Part shown: in pieces, positions 24,307 to 33,289 of the stretch
How the letters are laid out: every line of letters starts with the position of its first letter
How positions within the stretch are numbered: position 1 is the stretch's first letter
Assembly (NCBI RefSeq): GCF_002754375.1
Contig: NZ_PEFF01000001.1
Span: 2,356,001-2,420,000 of the forward strand
DNA: 64,000 bases
Origin: Variovorax sp. 54
GTDB lineage: Bacteria; Pseudomonadota; Gammaproteobacteria; Burkholderiales; Burkholderiaceae_C
Direction of reading: 5' to 3'
Notes under the pieces: model-generated
Seen by the model: the letters and a program-made list of their open reading frames with translations, nothing else
What the model was told of the DNA's origin: nothing
Database searches by the model: none
Made by a program: the position numbers and the translations under genes

Positions 24307-27300
24307 CTATCGATTTGGATTCGGAACCACTGGTGTAAACAATCTTTCAGCCTGCGCTGGGGTGATGCCACACATCAAGCAATGGTCAGGATTTTTCGGG
24401 GTTGGGGCGGGCACCACATCGCCCCCCAATCGGCGAACATCTCCGACAGTCGTCACGCCCATCTTGGGGTTTGGAATCCCTGTTGAGAGCTCTTGAACGG
24501 ACTTGCCAGCTGCGGAATTTACGCTTGCCCCGCACATCTTTCCCGCCGAATCAATAGTTACTCCGGATCCACCGGCAAATCGATCTGCGGTGCAAAGTCC
24601 CCCGCGGCAGACATATGCCGAATTAGGTAAAGGTGGATTGATCGTGCCTCTACCAGCTCCAGCGGTAGATGTTCCAGGTGTCGCCAAACGGGCTGCTGCT
24701 GCACCCGCTTGAGAGCCTCTCATTGCCTCTGCGATGCTGGATACGATCCCGCCCGACCCAGCTCCCCCCCCAGGAATAGGAACTCTCGGGGTCGAGCGGG
24801 GAGGTCCGCCTGCCAATCCCTCAGGATCAACGTAGCTCAGTGGATCTCCGTCCACATAGCCAAACCGATTCCATCCTCCGTCAAGCCCGATAGGATCGCC
24901 CTGGGTATAGCGACCGATTGTCGGGACATAGGTTCTGTACCCGTTGTAGAACAACCCCGATTCCTCATCCGCATACTGTCCCGGATACCTCAGGTTGAAC
25001 TTCACCTCCGACACGCCCGTGGTGCCCGGATTCGGCGTCACATCCAAGTCGGCGAACCGGTTCCTCGCCGTCGTCGGCTTGTCTTCCCCGAACGCGCTGT
25101 AGCCCCACTGCCAGACCGCTTGCCCGCTCACATCGGTGAGCTTGCGCGGCGTGTTCAGGTGGTCGCTGTGCACGGCGTAGGTGGCGCCGTTGATCACCGC
25201 CGCGATCGGCATCGGGCCGTTGGCCGTCGGCAGGTAGATGTACTGCGTCTGCCCGCCGCTGTTGGTGCCTCCGCTGCCCACTTCGGCGATCAACGTGCCC
25301 TGCTCGTCGTAGACATACGTGTAGCCCTGTTGCTCGGCCTGGTTCGTCGCGGGGCTCCACAGCCGGGTGAAGAAGGCGATCAGGCTTTGCATGAAGCCCG
25401 GGTCGGCCTCGTCGCCCTGGCTCGGCGGGTACAGCGGCTCGGTCTTGAACACGCGCTGGCCCAGCGCGTTGTGCGCGTAGCGCGTGGTCGGGCTGATGTC
25501 GGTGGCGCCGGTGGTGGCGGCGGCCAGTCGGCCTTCGGCGTCGTAGGCGTAGCTGCGCAGGCCGTCGGTCACGAGGTCGCCGTTGGCGTTGTAGCCGTAG
25601 GTGACGCTGGTGTTGCTCGCGCCGTTGATGGTTTGCGCAAAGCCCGTCAGACGGTTGCTTGCGGCGCCCACGGTGTAGGTGCGCTGGGTGCTCTGGCCGC
25701 CGAGCACGCGCGTGCTGCTCGCGCGGTTGCCGTTGGCGTCGTAGCCGAAGCTGGCGGTGTTGCTCGTGGCGTCGAAGCCGGTGATGCGACCGACCGGGCT
25801 GTAACCGACGCTCCAGGTGACGTTGCCGTTCGCGACGGTGGTGTGCATCGGGTCGGCGTCGCCGGGGCGGTACAGGTTCTGCGTGAGGCCGGTGATGCGG
25901 CCCGCGGCGGCGTACACGTAGCTGCTGAACTCGGTGCCGGTGAGCCGGCCCGCGGTGTCGTACACGCGGCTGGCGGCAACGGACGCGGGTGGTGCGGCGG
26001 CAAAGGCCCATTGCCACGCGGTGGGCTGGCCGAGCGGGTTCCATGCGATGCCGGTGACGAGCGGGCTGCCGTTCCAGTTCAGGCCCGCGAGGCGACCGGT
26101 GGCGTCGTACTGGTGGGCGAGCGTGGCGCCGTTGGGGTAGCCGATGCTGGCCAGCGTGCCGTTGGCGTTGTAGCCGTAGCTCACCTGCTGCACACCACCG
26201 TTTGCGAGCGTCTGCTTCTTGAGCGTGACGCGCCCGAAAGCGTCGCGGGTGTACTCGGTGGTGCCGCTGCGGTCGATGACTTCCGAGAGGTAACCCTTGC
26301 TGGTGGCCGTGAGGTCGTAGCGCAGCGTGGTCGTCTTGCCGTCGGCGAAGACGAGGCTGGTCGGCCGGCCGAGCAGGTCGCGCGCGATGGTGGTGGCCTG
26401 CCCCATGGCGTCGGTGATCTGGCTGGGCAGGCCGAGGCTGTCGTACTGGGTGCTGGCGCCGCCCGTGTCGGCGCTGGTCTCGGCTGTGGCGTTGCCCTGT
26501 GCGTCGCGGGTGTAGCCGGTGACCACGCCCTTGAAGTCTTTTGCCTCGGTAACGGCGTCGAGGGCGTTGTACTTCAGCGTGGCCGTGGCATTGGCCGCGT
26601 CGGTCACCGCCTTGACGCGGCGCAGGCTGTCGAGGCCGTACTGGGTGCTCTGGTTGAGGCCGTTGGTGGTGCGGGTCAGCTCGCCGTTGGCGTCGTAGCC
26701 GAAGGTGTTGGCCTGATTGGGGCCTTCGGTGGAAGCCGAGAGGCGGTTGATGTTGTTGACCGTGCGCGCCACGCTCCAGGCCACGTTGCCCGCGCTGTCC
26801 TTGATCTGTTCGGCAGTGCGGTTGCCCATACCGTCGAGCGTGTAGCTGCCGCTCTCTCCGCGGTTGCTGCTCCAGCCCGTGAGGCGGTGAGCGGCGTCGT
26901 AGGTGTAGGTGAGTACGAGGCCGCTGGGCAGCGTCACCGATTCGACGGTGCCGAAGGGCTTGTAGGTCAGCGTGGTGGTCTGCGCGCCAGCAAGGCCCGC
27001 GCCGACGGTCTGGGTCAGCAGGCGGTCGCGCAGGTCGTAGGTGTAGGTGGTGACGAGGCCGTTGGGGGCGGTGGTGCTGGCTACGCGGTTGGCGTTGTCG
27101 TAGGTGGAGGTGGTGACGTGGCCCAGCGCGTTGGTCGATGTGAGGGCGTTGCCCCGGGTGTCATAGGTGTAGCTGGTGACTGCGCCGTTGGGCTCGGTGG
27201 CTGTGGCCACCAGCTGCTGGGCGTTGTAGGTCCACTGCCAGAGCTGGGCCTTGTTCGTGGCGGTGTCGGTGACGGTTTTGGAAAGCGTGTTGCCGACGGT

Positions 27301-28911
27301 GTCGTAGGTGTACGCGGTGGTGCGGCCGGGTTCGGTGATCAGTGCGGGGAGCGAGAAGGTGGGATGCCACTGGGTCGTGGTGGTGCGGGCGTCGGGGGTG
27401 CCTGCGCTACGCCTGACCGTAATCGGAAGTTTGCGTACGGTGTCCCACGTCGTGGCAGTAGTGGCACCGTTGAAATCGGTCTGCGAAGTGACCAGACCAT
27501 AGCCGTCTTGCACACGGTTGGCTGCGTCGCTCTTGCCCTCACCAGAAGGCAGCGAGCCCGAAGTGACGGCCAGCTTTCCCATTGTGGTGTCGTAGCTGTA
27601 GCTGCGACTCGTACCCAACGGATCGATCACGGTGGCGGAACGTGTCGAGGGATAGCTGACTTGGTAACTAGCGACCGCCCCGGCGAGCTGCGTGCTGATG
27701 GCGCGGCCATTGCTGTCATACGCAAAGGTGCCCCAGCGGGCTTCACTCTCATCGATGATGCCGGTAAGCCCCTGTTGGAACGATGCATTCTCGTAGACGA
27801 AACTGCGGGACTTTCCGTCGGGGTAGAGCACAGAGGAAAGGCGTCTGGTGCCGTCGTACGCATACGCGATGATGCGAGCATCGGGTGTCGTGACGGAGGC
27901 CAACTGCCCGGCGCCGTTGTATGCGAACGCAAGCGTGCGCCCAAATCCGTTTACGACGGAGGCCAACTGGCCGGACCCGTTGTAAGAGTAGGCAGTGGCC
28001 CAGCCGTTGCGAAGCACCTCGACCTGCAACTTGCCGACCCCATCAAAGCTGAGGGTCGCATCGTCTTCAGCGCGGCGGTAAGTCCATGCGCCCGAAACTT
28101 GCTGAACCAAGGTGTCGGTGCTGTTATTTGCATACCAGGCCACAGCGCCGGGCGCCTTGCTGAAGGTGCGCGCGTAGCCTTCACCGTTGGTGATTGCCAC
28201 GCTCACGGGGGCGGTCGCGGGCGTGGCGATCAAGGCAATCGCGTAGTTGTGTGACCAGGTTTGTCCAAGCGCATTACTCGCACGGGTCGCATCCCGGGCC
28301 CAATTGCTGCGATACGTGCGCGAGAAAGACAAGGCTCCCGGGCCAGCATCGACCCAATCAGGTTCGGATCGGTACTTCTCAGCGCTGCCAGGAAATATAG
28401 GGTTACCGCCTCTCAGGCCATCCACGCACATATTCGCCGGCTCAGGCGCGCTGCAACTTTTCCCCTGTTCAGCCAAGCCGTTATTGCATATGCATTGCGC
28501 CCCAAACACAGTGCTATTGCTTGGGCACGTAATGCTCGTGGCGTAAACCATGGCGCGCCAAAGCCACGGCCCACCTTCAGCCGCCGTACGCTGAACGGTC
28601 ATGACGCAGTTGTTGCCGTCAAAGAAGTTGTAGGTGACCGGGATCGGTGCAAAGATTGCACCGAAGTAGGCAGTCGCGTCTGGGCACGCTTCCTCAGCGG
28701 TCGAGTAAGTCGTGGAACTGGGCCCGCCGTGATACAGGCGATAGACAAAAGTGATATCTGCATCAAAGAAGGCAAAGGCCGGTGAGATGCAGAAAACTTG
28801 AGCGAACCCGAGAACTATCGAGACCAAGAAGGAAGGAAAGTGATGCAAGAGCCATCCACTGGCCGTCTTCCACATAGTTAATGGCCGCAAACTCACAGAA
28901 ACCCCCCTCAT
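24307..28911 (-). CDS. RHS repeat protein with C-terminal polymorphic toxin tip
   Basis: A 1534-residue RHS/YD-repeat protein. Residues 13-47 (MWKTASGWLLHHFPSF... ending SPAFA) form a signal peptide, so it is exported. A cysteine-rich N-terminal region follows, then a DUF6531-like start (MCVDGLRGGNPIFPGSAEKY, WVDAGPGALSFSRTYRS). The body has dozens of YD repeats such as YTYDTVGNTLSKTV and YGYNANGDLVTDG. The conserved core ends YADEESGLFYNGYRTY, IGLDGGWNRFGY and DPEGL, after which the last 168 residues vary (24307-24813). The tip has CRGGLCTADRFAGGSG and GVTTVGDVRRLGGDVVP; I cannot assign its activity. The ATG at 28911 follows AAAGAG. No PAAR or VgrG domain is present, so it is not an obvious type VI effector. 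Confidence 0.9.
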   Translation of the reverse strand: MRGVSVSLRPLTMWKTASGWLLHHFPSFLVSIVLGFAQVFCISPAFAFFDADITFVYRLYHGGPSSTTYSTAEEACPDATAYFGAIFAPIPVTYNFFDGNNCVMTVQRTAAEGGPWLWRAMVYATSITCPSNSTVFGAQCICNNGLAEQGKSCSAPEPANMCVDGLRGGNPIFPGSAEKYRSEPDWVDAGPGALSFSRTYRSNWARDATRASNALGQTWSHNYAIALIATPATAPVSVAITNGEGYARTFSKAPGAVAWYANNSTDTLVQQVSGAWTYRRAEDDATLSFDGVGKLQVEVLRNGWATAYSYNGSGQLASVVNGFGRTLAFAYNGAGQLASVTTPDARIIAYAYDGTRRLSSVLYPDGKSRSFVYENASFQQGLTGIIDESEARWGTFAYDSNGRAISTQLAGAVASYQVSYPSTRSATVIDPLGTSRSYSYDTTMGKLAVTSGSLPSGEGKSDAANRVQDGYGLVTSQTDFNGATTATTWDTVRKLPITVRRSAGTPDARTTTTQWHPTFSLPALITEPGRTTAYTYDTVGNTLSKTVTDTATNKAQLWQWTYNAQQLVATATEPNGAVTSYTYDTRGNALTSTNALGHVTTSTYDNANRVASTTAPNGLVTTYTYDLRDRLLTQTVGAGLAGAQTTTLTYKPFGTVESVTLPSGLVLTYTYDAAHRLTGWSSNRGESGSYTLDGMGNRTAEQIKDSAGNVAWSVARTVNNINRLSASTEGPNQANTFGYDANGELTRTTNGLNQSTQYGLDSLRRVKAVTDAANATATLKYNALDAVTEAKDFKGVVTGYTRDAQGNATAETSADTGGASTQYDSLGLPSQITDAMGQATTIARDLLGRPTSLVFADGKTTTLRYDLTATSKGYLSEVIDRSGTTEYTRDAFGRVTLKKQTLANGGVQQVSYGYNANGTLASIGYPNGATLAHQYDATGRLAGLNWNGSPLVTGIAWNPLGQPTAWQWAFAAAPPASVAASRVYDTAGRLTGTEFSSYVYAAAGRITGLTQNLYRPGDADPMHTTVANGNVTWSVGYSPVGRITGFDATSNTASFGYDANGNRASSTRVLGGQSTQRTYTVGAASNRLTGFAQTINGASNTSVTYGYNANGDLVTDGLRSYAYDAEGRLAAATTGATDISPTTRYAHNALGQRVFKTEPLYPPSQGDEADPGFMQSLIAFFTRLWSPATNQAEQQGYTYVYDEQGTLIAEVGSGGTNSGGQTQYIYLPTANGPMPIAAVINGATYAVHSDHLNTPRKLTDVSGQAVWQWGYSAFGEDKPTTARNRFADLDVTPNPGTTGVSEVKFNLRYPGQYADEESGLFYNGYRTYVPTIGRYTQGDPIGLDGGWNRFGYVDGDPLSYVDPEGLAGGPPRSTPRVPIPGGGAGSGGIVSSIAEAMRGSQAGAAAARLATPGTSTAGAGRGTINPPLPNSAYVCRGGLCTADRFAGGSGVTIDSAGKMCGASVNSAAGKSVQELSTGIPNPKMGVTTVGDVRRLGGDVVPAPTPKNPDHCLMCGITPAQAERLFTPVVPNPNR
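24951..25458 (-). repeat. rhs core segment duplicated in the displaced tip
   Basis: Internal part of the intact rhs gene, encoding the end of the RHS core, repeated at 23417-23923. The intact copy keeps the reading frame through CCGCGATCGGC where the displaced copy has lost one G. Confidence 0.85.
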
Positions 28912-29210
28912 GTGCTCTTTAACTGATCAACTCGTAAATTGGCATGATGCCGAGCGTGCGAATTCGCCCCCGCATCGGGTTCGAGAATTCGGCCCTTTTT
29001 GGAGAACCGTTTGAACGGAGTTCCTAAGACTCCATACCGACAATCCCTCATCACCCACGACACTCACAGTTCCTACGCAACCGCACCACCGGGCACTCAT
29101 CAGGAAACTTGGAAACCGAAAGTAACGTGCAATGCTCGCACAGAAGAAGTCGCAACTCCATCAAGAACTGATCTTGGTATGCATGCCCCCAAATTGAGCA
29201 CAATCCCCCC
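28912..29210. other. Intergenic region between rhs and the HTH gene
   Basis: About 300 nt between two divergent genes. It is visibly less GC-rich than the flanking chromosome and should carry both promoters. I see no copy of the shared operator, no repeat and no credible small gene. Confidence 0.6.
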
Positions 29211-29660
29211 ATGCCAAACATCGCCTCCATCCTCAAAGCCGAAATCTCCCGTGTCGCTCGCAAGGAAGTGCGAGCGGAGATCGAAACCCTCAAGAAGGCC
29301 TCCGTCGCGCACCGGGCATCGATTGCCGACTTGCGCCGTCAGGTGAGCGCGCTTGAAAAAGAATTGCGCAAGGTCGCCAAGGGCTCCGCGCGCCAGGCGC
29401 CTGCCTCCGCCGGTGCTGCGGGCGACGACGCCGATGCAGGCGGCCCCAAGCGCCGCTTCAGCGCCAACCGGCTGGCCGCGCACCGCGCCAAGCTCGGGCT
29501 GTCCGCGGCAATCTACGGCCAGCTGGTCGGCGTGTCGGGCCAGACGATCTATCACTGGGAACAAGGCAAGGCGCGTCCGCGTGCGGCGCAGCTGGAGCGA
29601 CTGGCCACGGTGCGGGAACTCGGGGCGCGCGAGATTGCCGAGCGGCTGGAAGCGCAGTAA
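29211..29660 (+). CDS. XRE-type helix-turn-helix protein with coiled N-terminus
   Basis: A 149-residue protein. Residues 1-60 are a charged helical region likely to form a coiled coil (VRAEIETLKKASVAHRAS, LRRQVSALEKELRKVAK). A Gly/Ala-rich linker follows. The C-terminal 60 residues are a Cro/CI-type helix-turn-helix: RLAAHRAKLGLSAAIYGQLV, then VSGQTIYHWEQGKARPR with the recognition helix, and ELGAREIAERLEAQ. The N-terminus resembles small proteins in which this HTH is a minor tail, so it could regulate or be an abundant nucleoid-type protein. It is followed 21 nt later by a VOC protein. Confidence 0.85.
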   Translation: MPNIASILKAEISRVARKEVRAEIETLKKASVAHRASIADLRRQVSALEKELRKVAKGSARQAPASAGAAGDDADAGGPKRRFSANRLAAHRAKLGLSAAIYGQLVGVSGQTIYHWEQGKARPRAAQLERLATVRELGAREIAERLEAQ

Positions 29661-29681
29661 GTAAGCAACGCGCCCTCGCCC

Positions 29682-30074
29682 ATGAAACTCGGCTACACCA
29701 TCGTCTACGTTCCCGACGTCGCCCAATCGCTGAAGTTCTTCGAACAAGCCTTCGGCCTGCCCACCCGCTTCCTGCACGAATCGGGCACTTATGGCGAACT
29801 CGAAACCGGCGAGACCACGCTGTCCTTTGCCGCGCACGCACTCGCCGACTCCAACTTTCCGGGCGGACATGTCGCCGCCTCGGATTCCGCGCAACCGCTG
29901 GGCATGGAGCTGGGCCTCGTGACGCCCGACGTGCCCGCCGCGCACAGCCGTGCGCTCGCAGCCGGCGCCACACAGCTGTCGGCGCCGGTGACCAAGCCCT
30001 GGGGGCAGGTGGTCTCGTACGTGCGCTGTCCCGACGGCACGCTGGTCGAGCTGTGCTCGCCCATCGGCGGCTGA
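29682..30074 (+). CDS. VOC (glyoxalase/bleomycin-resistance) family protein
   Basis: A 130-residue vicinal-oxygen-chelate fold protein. It starts MKLGYTIVYVPDVAQSLKFF, the classic beta-alpha start of the family, with EQAFGLPTRFLHESGTYGEL, then the second half with MELGLVTPDVPAAHSRAL and WGQVVSYVRCPDGTLVELC. The Glu in TLVELCSP is a usual metal-ligand position, so it may be a metal-dependent enzyme such as a lyase or dioxygenase; the substrate is unknown. It is downstream of the HTH gene and convergent with the phosphotransferase gene at 30112. A GCCGG/CCGGC hairpin near 30100 separates them, without a U-tract. Confidence 0.87.
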   Translation: MKLGYTIVYVPDVAQSLKFFEQAFGLPTRFLHESGTYGELETGETTLSFAAHALADSNFPGGHVAASDSAQPLGMELGLVTPDVPAAHSRALAAGATQLSAPVTKPWGQVVSYVRCPDGTLVELCSPIGG

Positions 30075-30111
30075 CGGGCGCCCTGCCCGGCTCTGGCCGG
30101 TTCGCTACCGG

Positions 30112-31146
30112 CTAGTCGATCAACGCCACCGCCCGCCGCGCAAACCCCGCGGCCTGCGCGCCCACCTGCACCGCATCTGCCGCGGCCGCGCTGCCGCTCT
30201 TCGCGCGCGCCGCGATGCCTTCGAGGATCACGGCGAAGCGGAACAGCGAGAACGCCAGGTGGAAGTTCGTCACCGGCTCGGCGCAGCCGCCGGCCTGCTG
30301 GTAATGGGCGATGTACTCCGTCTGCGTGGGAATGCCTTCGGCCGCGAGGTCGATGCCCTGCATGCCTTCGAACTCGTCGGCGCCGGTGTGCCAGGCCATG
30401 CAGTTGTAAGCCACGTCGGCCAGCGGGTGGCCCAGGGTGGACAGCTCCCAGTCGAGCACGGCGATCACGCGCGGCTCGGTGGGGTGGAACATGAGGTTGC
30501 CGAAACGGAAGTCGCCGTGCGCGATGGTGGTCTGGTCGCCCGGCGGCAAATTGGCCGGCAGCCAGGCGATGAGGCGCTCGATGTTGGCGTCTTCGCGGGT
30601 GCGCGAGGCCTCCCACTGCCGGGTCCAGCGGGCGATCTGGCGCTGGAAGAAGTTGCCGGGGCGGCCGTAGTCGGTGAGGCCGACGGCGGCAAGGTCGACC
30701 GCGTGCAGGCGCGCCAGGGTTTCGGCCATCGCAAAGTAGTACGCGCGGCGCTCGGCGGGTGCGATGCCGGGCAGTGCGTAGTTCGACAGCACGCGGCCTT
30801 CGAGCTTCTCCATCACGTAGAAGGGCGTGCCCACCACGGCGCGGTCGTCGCAGTACAGCACGGTGCGCGGCACGGGCACGTCGGTGGCGGCCAGTGCGCG
30901 CAGCACGCGGTACTCGCGGTCGACGGCGTGGGCCGAAGGCAGCAGTTCGCCGGGCGGCTGCTTGCGCAGCACCAGCGCGCGGTTGTCGAAGTCGACGAAG
31001 AAGGTGGGGTTCGACTGCCCGCCGCCGATGCGCGCCAGGCGCATCGGGCCTTCAAGCGCGGGCAGCGCCTGTCGCAGGTGGCGCTGCAGGCGGTCGGCGT
31101 CGAACTCGATGCCTGCTGGGGTGGCGGTGTCTGCAGCTGTGCTCAT
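30112..31146 (-). CDS. APH-fold phosphotransferase (ACAD10/11 kinase-like)
   Basis: A 344-residue protein of the aminoglycoside/choline kinase fold. It has the catalytic-loop motif IAHGDFRFGNLMFHP and the metal-binding AVLDWELSTLGHPLADVAYN, both diagnostic. The N-terminal region has LRLARIGGGQSNPTFFV, the glycine-rich ATP-binding loop. Members close to acyl-CoA genes phosphorylate hydroxyacyl-CoA rather than antibiotics, as in the ACAD10/11 kinase domain and LvaA. It is the last gene of the long minus-strand unit and overlaps the crotonase gene by four bases (ATGA). A paralogue lies at 34949-35965. Confidence 0.88.
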   Translation of the reverse strand: MSTAADTATPAGIEFDADRLQRHLRQALPALEGPMRLARIGGGQSNPTFFVDFDNRALVLRKQPPGELLPSAHAVDREYRVLRALAATDVPVPRTVLYCDDRAVVGTPFYVMEKLEGRVLSNYALPGIAPAERRAYYFAMAETLARLHAVDLAAVGLTDYGRPGNFFQRQIARWTRQWEASRTREDANIERLIAWLPANLPPGDQTTIAHGDFRFGNLMFHPTEPRVIAVLDWELSTLGHPLADVAYNCMAWHTGADEFEGMQGIDLAAEGIPTQTEYIAHYQQAGGCAEPVTNFHLAFSLFRFAVILEGIAARAKSGSAAAADAVQVGAQAAGFARRAVALID

Positions 31147-31952
31147 GGCCGGCGGAACACGGGCTCGCGTTTCTCCAGGAAGGCTTTGACGCCTTCGGCG
31201 AAGTCGGGCCGGTCGATCAGCTCGCGCTGGCGCTCGGCCTCGTGCCGCATCTGGCCGACGAGCGACTGGCTCGCGGCCGATTCGTACACGGCGCGGATCT
31301 CGTGCGCCGCATGCGCAGGCAGGCGCGCGAGCCGCTGCGCGACGGCCACGGCCTGGGCGCGCAGTTCGGCGTCGTCCACGCAGGCCCACACGAGGCCCCA
31401 TTGCGCGGCCTGTTCGCCCGACAGGCGCTCGCCGAGCAGTGACATGCCAATGGCTCTTGCGCGGCCCACGAGCCGCTCGAGGAACCAAGTGGTGCCCAGG
31501 TCGGGCACGATGCCCAGGCGCGGCATGAAGGGCAGGTAGAAGTACGCGGAGCGCGCCACCAGCACGACGTCGGCGGCCAGCGCCACGCCCACGCCGGCGC
31601 CCGCGGCGGGGCCGTTGATGGCGCTCACCACGGGGAAGGGCATGCTGCGCAGGTCTTCGATGAGGCGGTTCGACATCGCTTCCATCGCGTCGGCCGTGCG
31701 CTGGCCAAGGCTGCCGGGCGCGCTGGCGTCCATGCTGCCCAGGTCGGCGCCCACGCAGAACGACTTGCCGACGCCGGTGAGCACCACGGCGCGCACCTCG
31801 CCTTCGTCGCGCAGCTGCGCGAGCCGCTGGCGCAAGGCCTCCTGCAGCGGCTGGGTGAGCGGGTTGAGTCGCTTGGGAATGTTGAAGCTGAGGATGGCGA
31901 CGTCGCCGTCGCGTTCGTACAGAAGGGGGTCCTGGTCGTCAGGCTGGCTCAT
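31143..31952 (-). CDS. Enoyl-CoA hydratase/isomerase, PaaG-like
   Basis: A 269-residue crotonase-fold protein. The oxyanion region is VVSAINGPAAGAGVGVALAADVV, where the first hydratase Glu is replaced. The second motif is FMPRLGIVPDLGTTWFLERLVG, with the Asp of VPD as in PaaG-type isomerases, so isomerisation of a 2,3- to 3,4-enoyl-CoA or an epoxide is more likely than hydration. The start at 31952 yields MSQPDDQDPLLYERDG. It follows the ABC receptor gene by 35 nt and overlaps the phosphotransferase start. Confidence 0.88.
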   Translation of the reverse strand: MSQPDDQDPLLYERDGDVAILSFNIPKRLNPLTQPLQEALRQRLAQLRDEGEVRAVVLTGVGKSFCVGADLGSMDASAPGSLGQRTADAMEAMSNRLIEDLRSMPFPVVSAINGPAAGAGVGVALAADVVLVARSAYFYLPFMPRLGIVPDLGTTWFLERLVGRARAIGMSLLGERLSGEQAAQWGLVWACVDDAELRAQAVAVAQRLARLPAHAAHEIRAVYESAASQSLVGQMRHEAERQRELIDRPDFAEGVKAFLEKREPVFRRP

Positions 31953-31987
31953 GGGTGGGCTCCGAAGGGTGTGAGTAGGTAAGGGGT

Positions 31988-33217
31988 TCACTTCATGTTC
32001 AGCGCGGGCCCGACCGGGTCGAGGTCCACGCCGTTGAAGCGAACGGGCTGCATCGACGCATAGGCATGCAGGTCGGCGGCCGAATTGGCCATGGTCACGC
32101 CGGGCAGCAGCATCGAGATGCGCGGGCTCTTGAGGGTGCTGGCGGCCACGCGCACGCTCTCGCGCGTGGGGTTGGCACCGGCCTCGCGCAGCACGTGCGC
32201 CATGAGCTGCGCGACGATGTAGCCCGACACGCCGCTGCCGTTGCTCGGGTCGACGCCGCTGGCGTGGGTCTTGAGCAGCTCGAGGTACTCGAGCACCTCG
32301 GGGTCGCGGCTCCAGCGCGGGCTCATGGGCTCCTTGTAGACGGCGAGCGCGACCACGCCCTTGGCCTTGTCGGCGCCCGCGGGCTCGAAGGCCATCTTCA
32401 CGGAGGCGGCGGCAAAGTTGAGGTAGCGGTCGGGCGTCCAGCCCACGTCGGCGACCTTGCGGATGGCCTGCGCGGCGGTGCGCGCGGTGGCGGCCATCAC
32501 GAGCACGTCGGCGCCCGACGACTTGAGCTGCACCACCTGCGAGTCGACGGTGGGGTCGGTCACCTCGAAGGTGGCCTGCGCGACGATCTTCGCCTTGCCC
32601 TGCTTCGACAGGCCTTCCTGCAGGCCCTTGAGCACTTCGCGGCCGAGGTCGTCGTTCTGCATGAGCACGGCGATCTTCGCGTCGGGCCGGTTCTCGATGA
32701 TGTGGCGCGCGAACACGCGGCCTTCGCCCTGGTAGCTGCCGAGGAAGGGCACGGTCCACGGGTACCTGGCGGCGTCGTCGAACTGCGCGGCGCCCGACTG
32801 CACGAAGAGCTGCGGCACCTTCTTGGCATTCATGTAGCGCTGGATCGCCATGTTGGGCGCGGTGCCCAGGTTGCCGAAGAGGGCGAGCACCTGGTCTTCC
32901 TCGACGAGGCGGCGCGCCACCTCGACGGTCTTGGGCGGCGAGTACTGGTCGTCGTAGATCAACAGGCGCACCTTGCGCCCGTGGATGCCGCCCTGCTCGT
33001 TGAGCTTCTTGAAGTAGGCCTCGGCCACCTTGCCGACCACCGAGTAGCCCGACACGGGCCCCGACAGCGGCATGGGCATGCCCAGCACGATCTCGGCGTC
33101 GCTCACGCCGGCCTCGGGCTTCTTCTGGGCCAGGGCCGGCAGGCTGATGCAGAGCGTGGCAAGGCCCACAACTAGGCCGGAAGCCAAGGCGGTGCGGCGG
33201 GAAAGCAAATGAACCAT
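31988..33217 (-). CDS. Branched-chain amino-acid-type ABC solute receptor
   Basis: A 409-residue periplasmic receptor paralogous to the first gene of the window. The signal peptide LASGLVVGLATLCISLPALA ends at AQKK, and GVSDAEIVLGMPMPLSGPVSGYS begins the mature protein. It is encoded downstream of the ATPase and permease genes 38596 to 35955 in the same direction and probably serves them. Between it and the preceding dehydrogenase gene are 70 nt with a partial copy of the shared operator (33272-33289) and an AGAAGGAGACACGCGAC leader containing a strong ribosome-binding site. Ligand is probably a fatty or hydroxy acid, by context. Confidence 0.92.
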   Translation of the reverse strand: MVHLLSRRTALASGLVVGLATLCISLPALAQKKPEAGVSDAEIVLGMPMPLSGPVSGYSVVGKVAEAYFKKLNEQGGIHGRKVRLLIYDDQYSPPKTVEVARRLVEEDQVLALFGNLGTAPNMAIQRYMNAKKVPQLFVQSGAAQFDDAARYPWTVPFLGSYQGEGRVFARHIIENRPDAKIAVLMQNDDLGREVLKGLQEGLSKQGKAKIVAQATFEVTDPTVDSQVVQLKSSGADVLVMAATARTAAQAIRKVADVGWTPDRYLNFAAASVKMAFEPAGADKAKGVVALAVYKEPMSPRWSRDPEVLEYLELLKTHASGVDPSNGSGVSGYIVAQLMAHVLREAGANPTRESVRVAASTLKSPRISMLLPGVTMANSAADLHAYASMQPVRFNGVDLDPVGPALNMK

Positions 33218-33271
33218 GTCGCGTGTCTCCTTCTGTGTTGCTGAGTGGCCGGGTGGCCTGCGTCGTCAGTC

Positions 33272-33289
33272 GTCGTCGGAAAGCGGTTC
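33272..33289. promoter_or_regulatory. Possible half copy of the shared operator
   Basis: GTCGTCGGAAAGCGGTTC keeps the left half TCGTCGGAA of the 18-bp site but lacks the right half GACG. The -10 candidate at 22 nt (GCCACT on the minus strand) lacks the A at position 2 seen at the other nine promoters. It is recorded as a possible weak site for the receptor gene starting at 33217. Confidence 0.3.

Noticed and set aside
24709..28254. Open frame of 1181 codons opposite the rhs gene
   Set aside because: It is the complement of YD-repeat coding sequence; its translation is low-complexity (Val/Gly/Arg-rich) with no domain and no ribosome-binding site.
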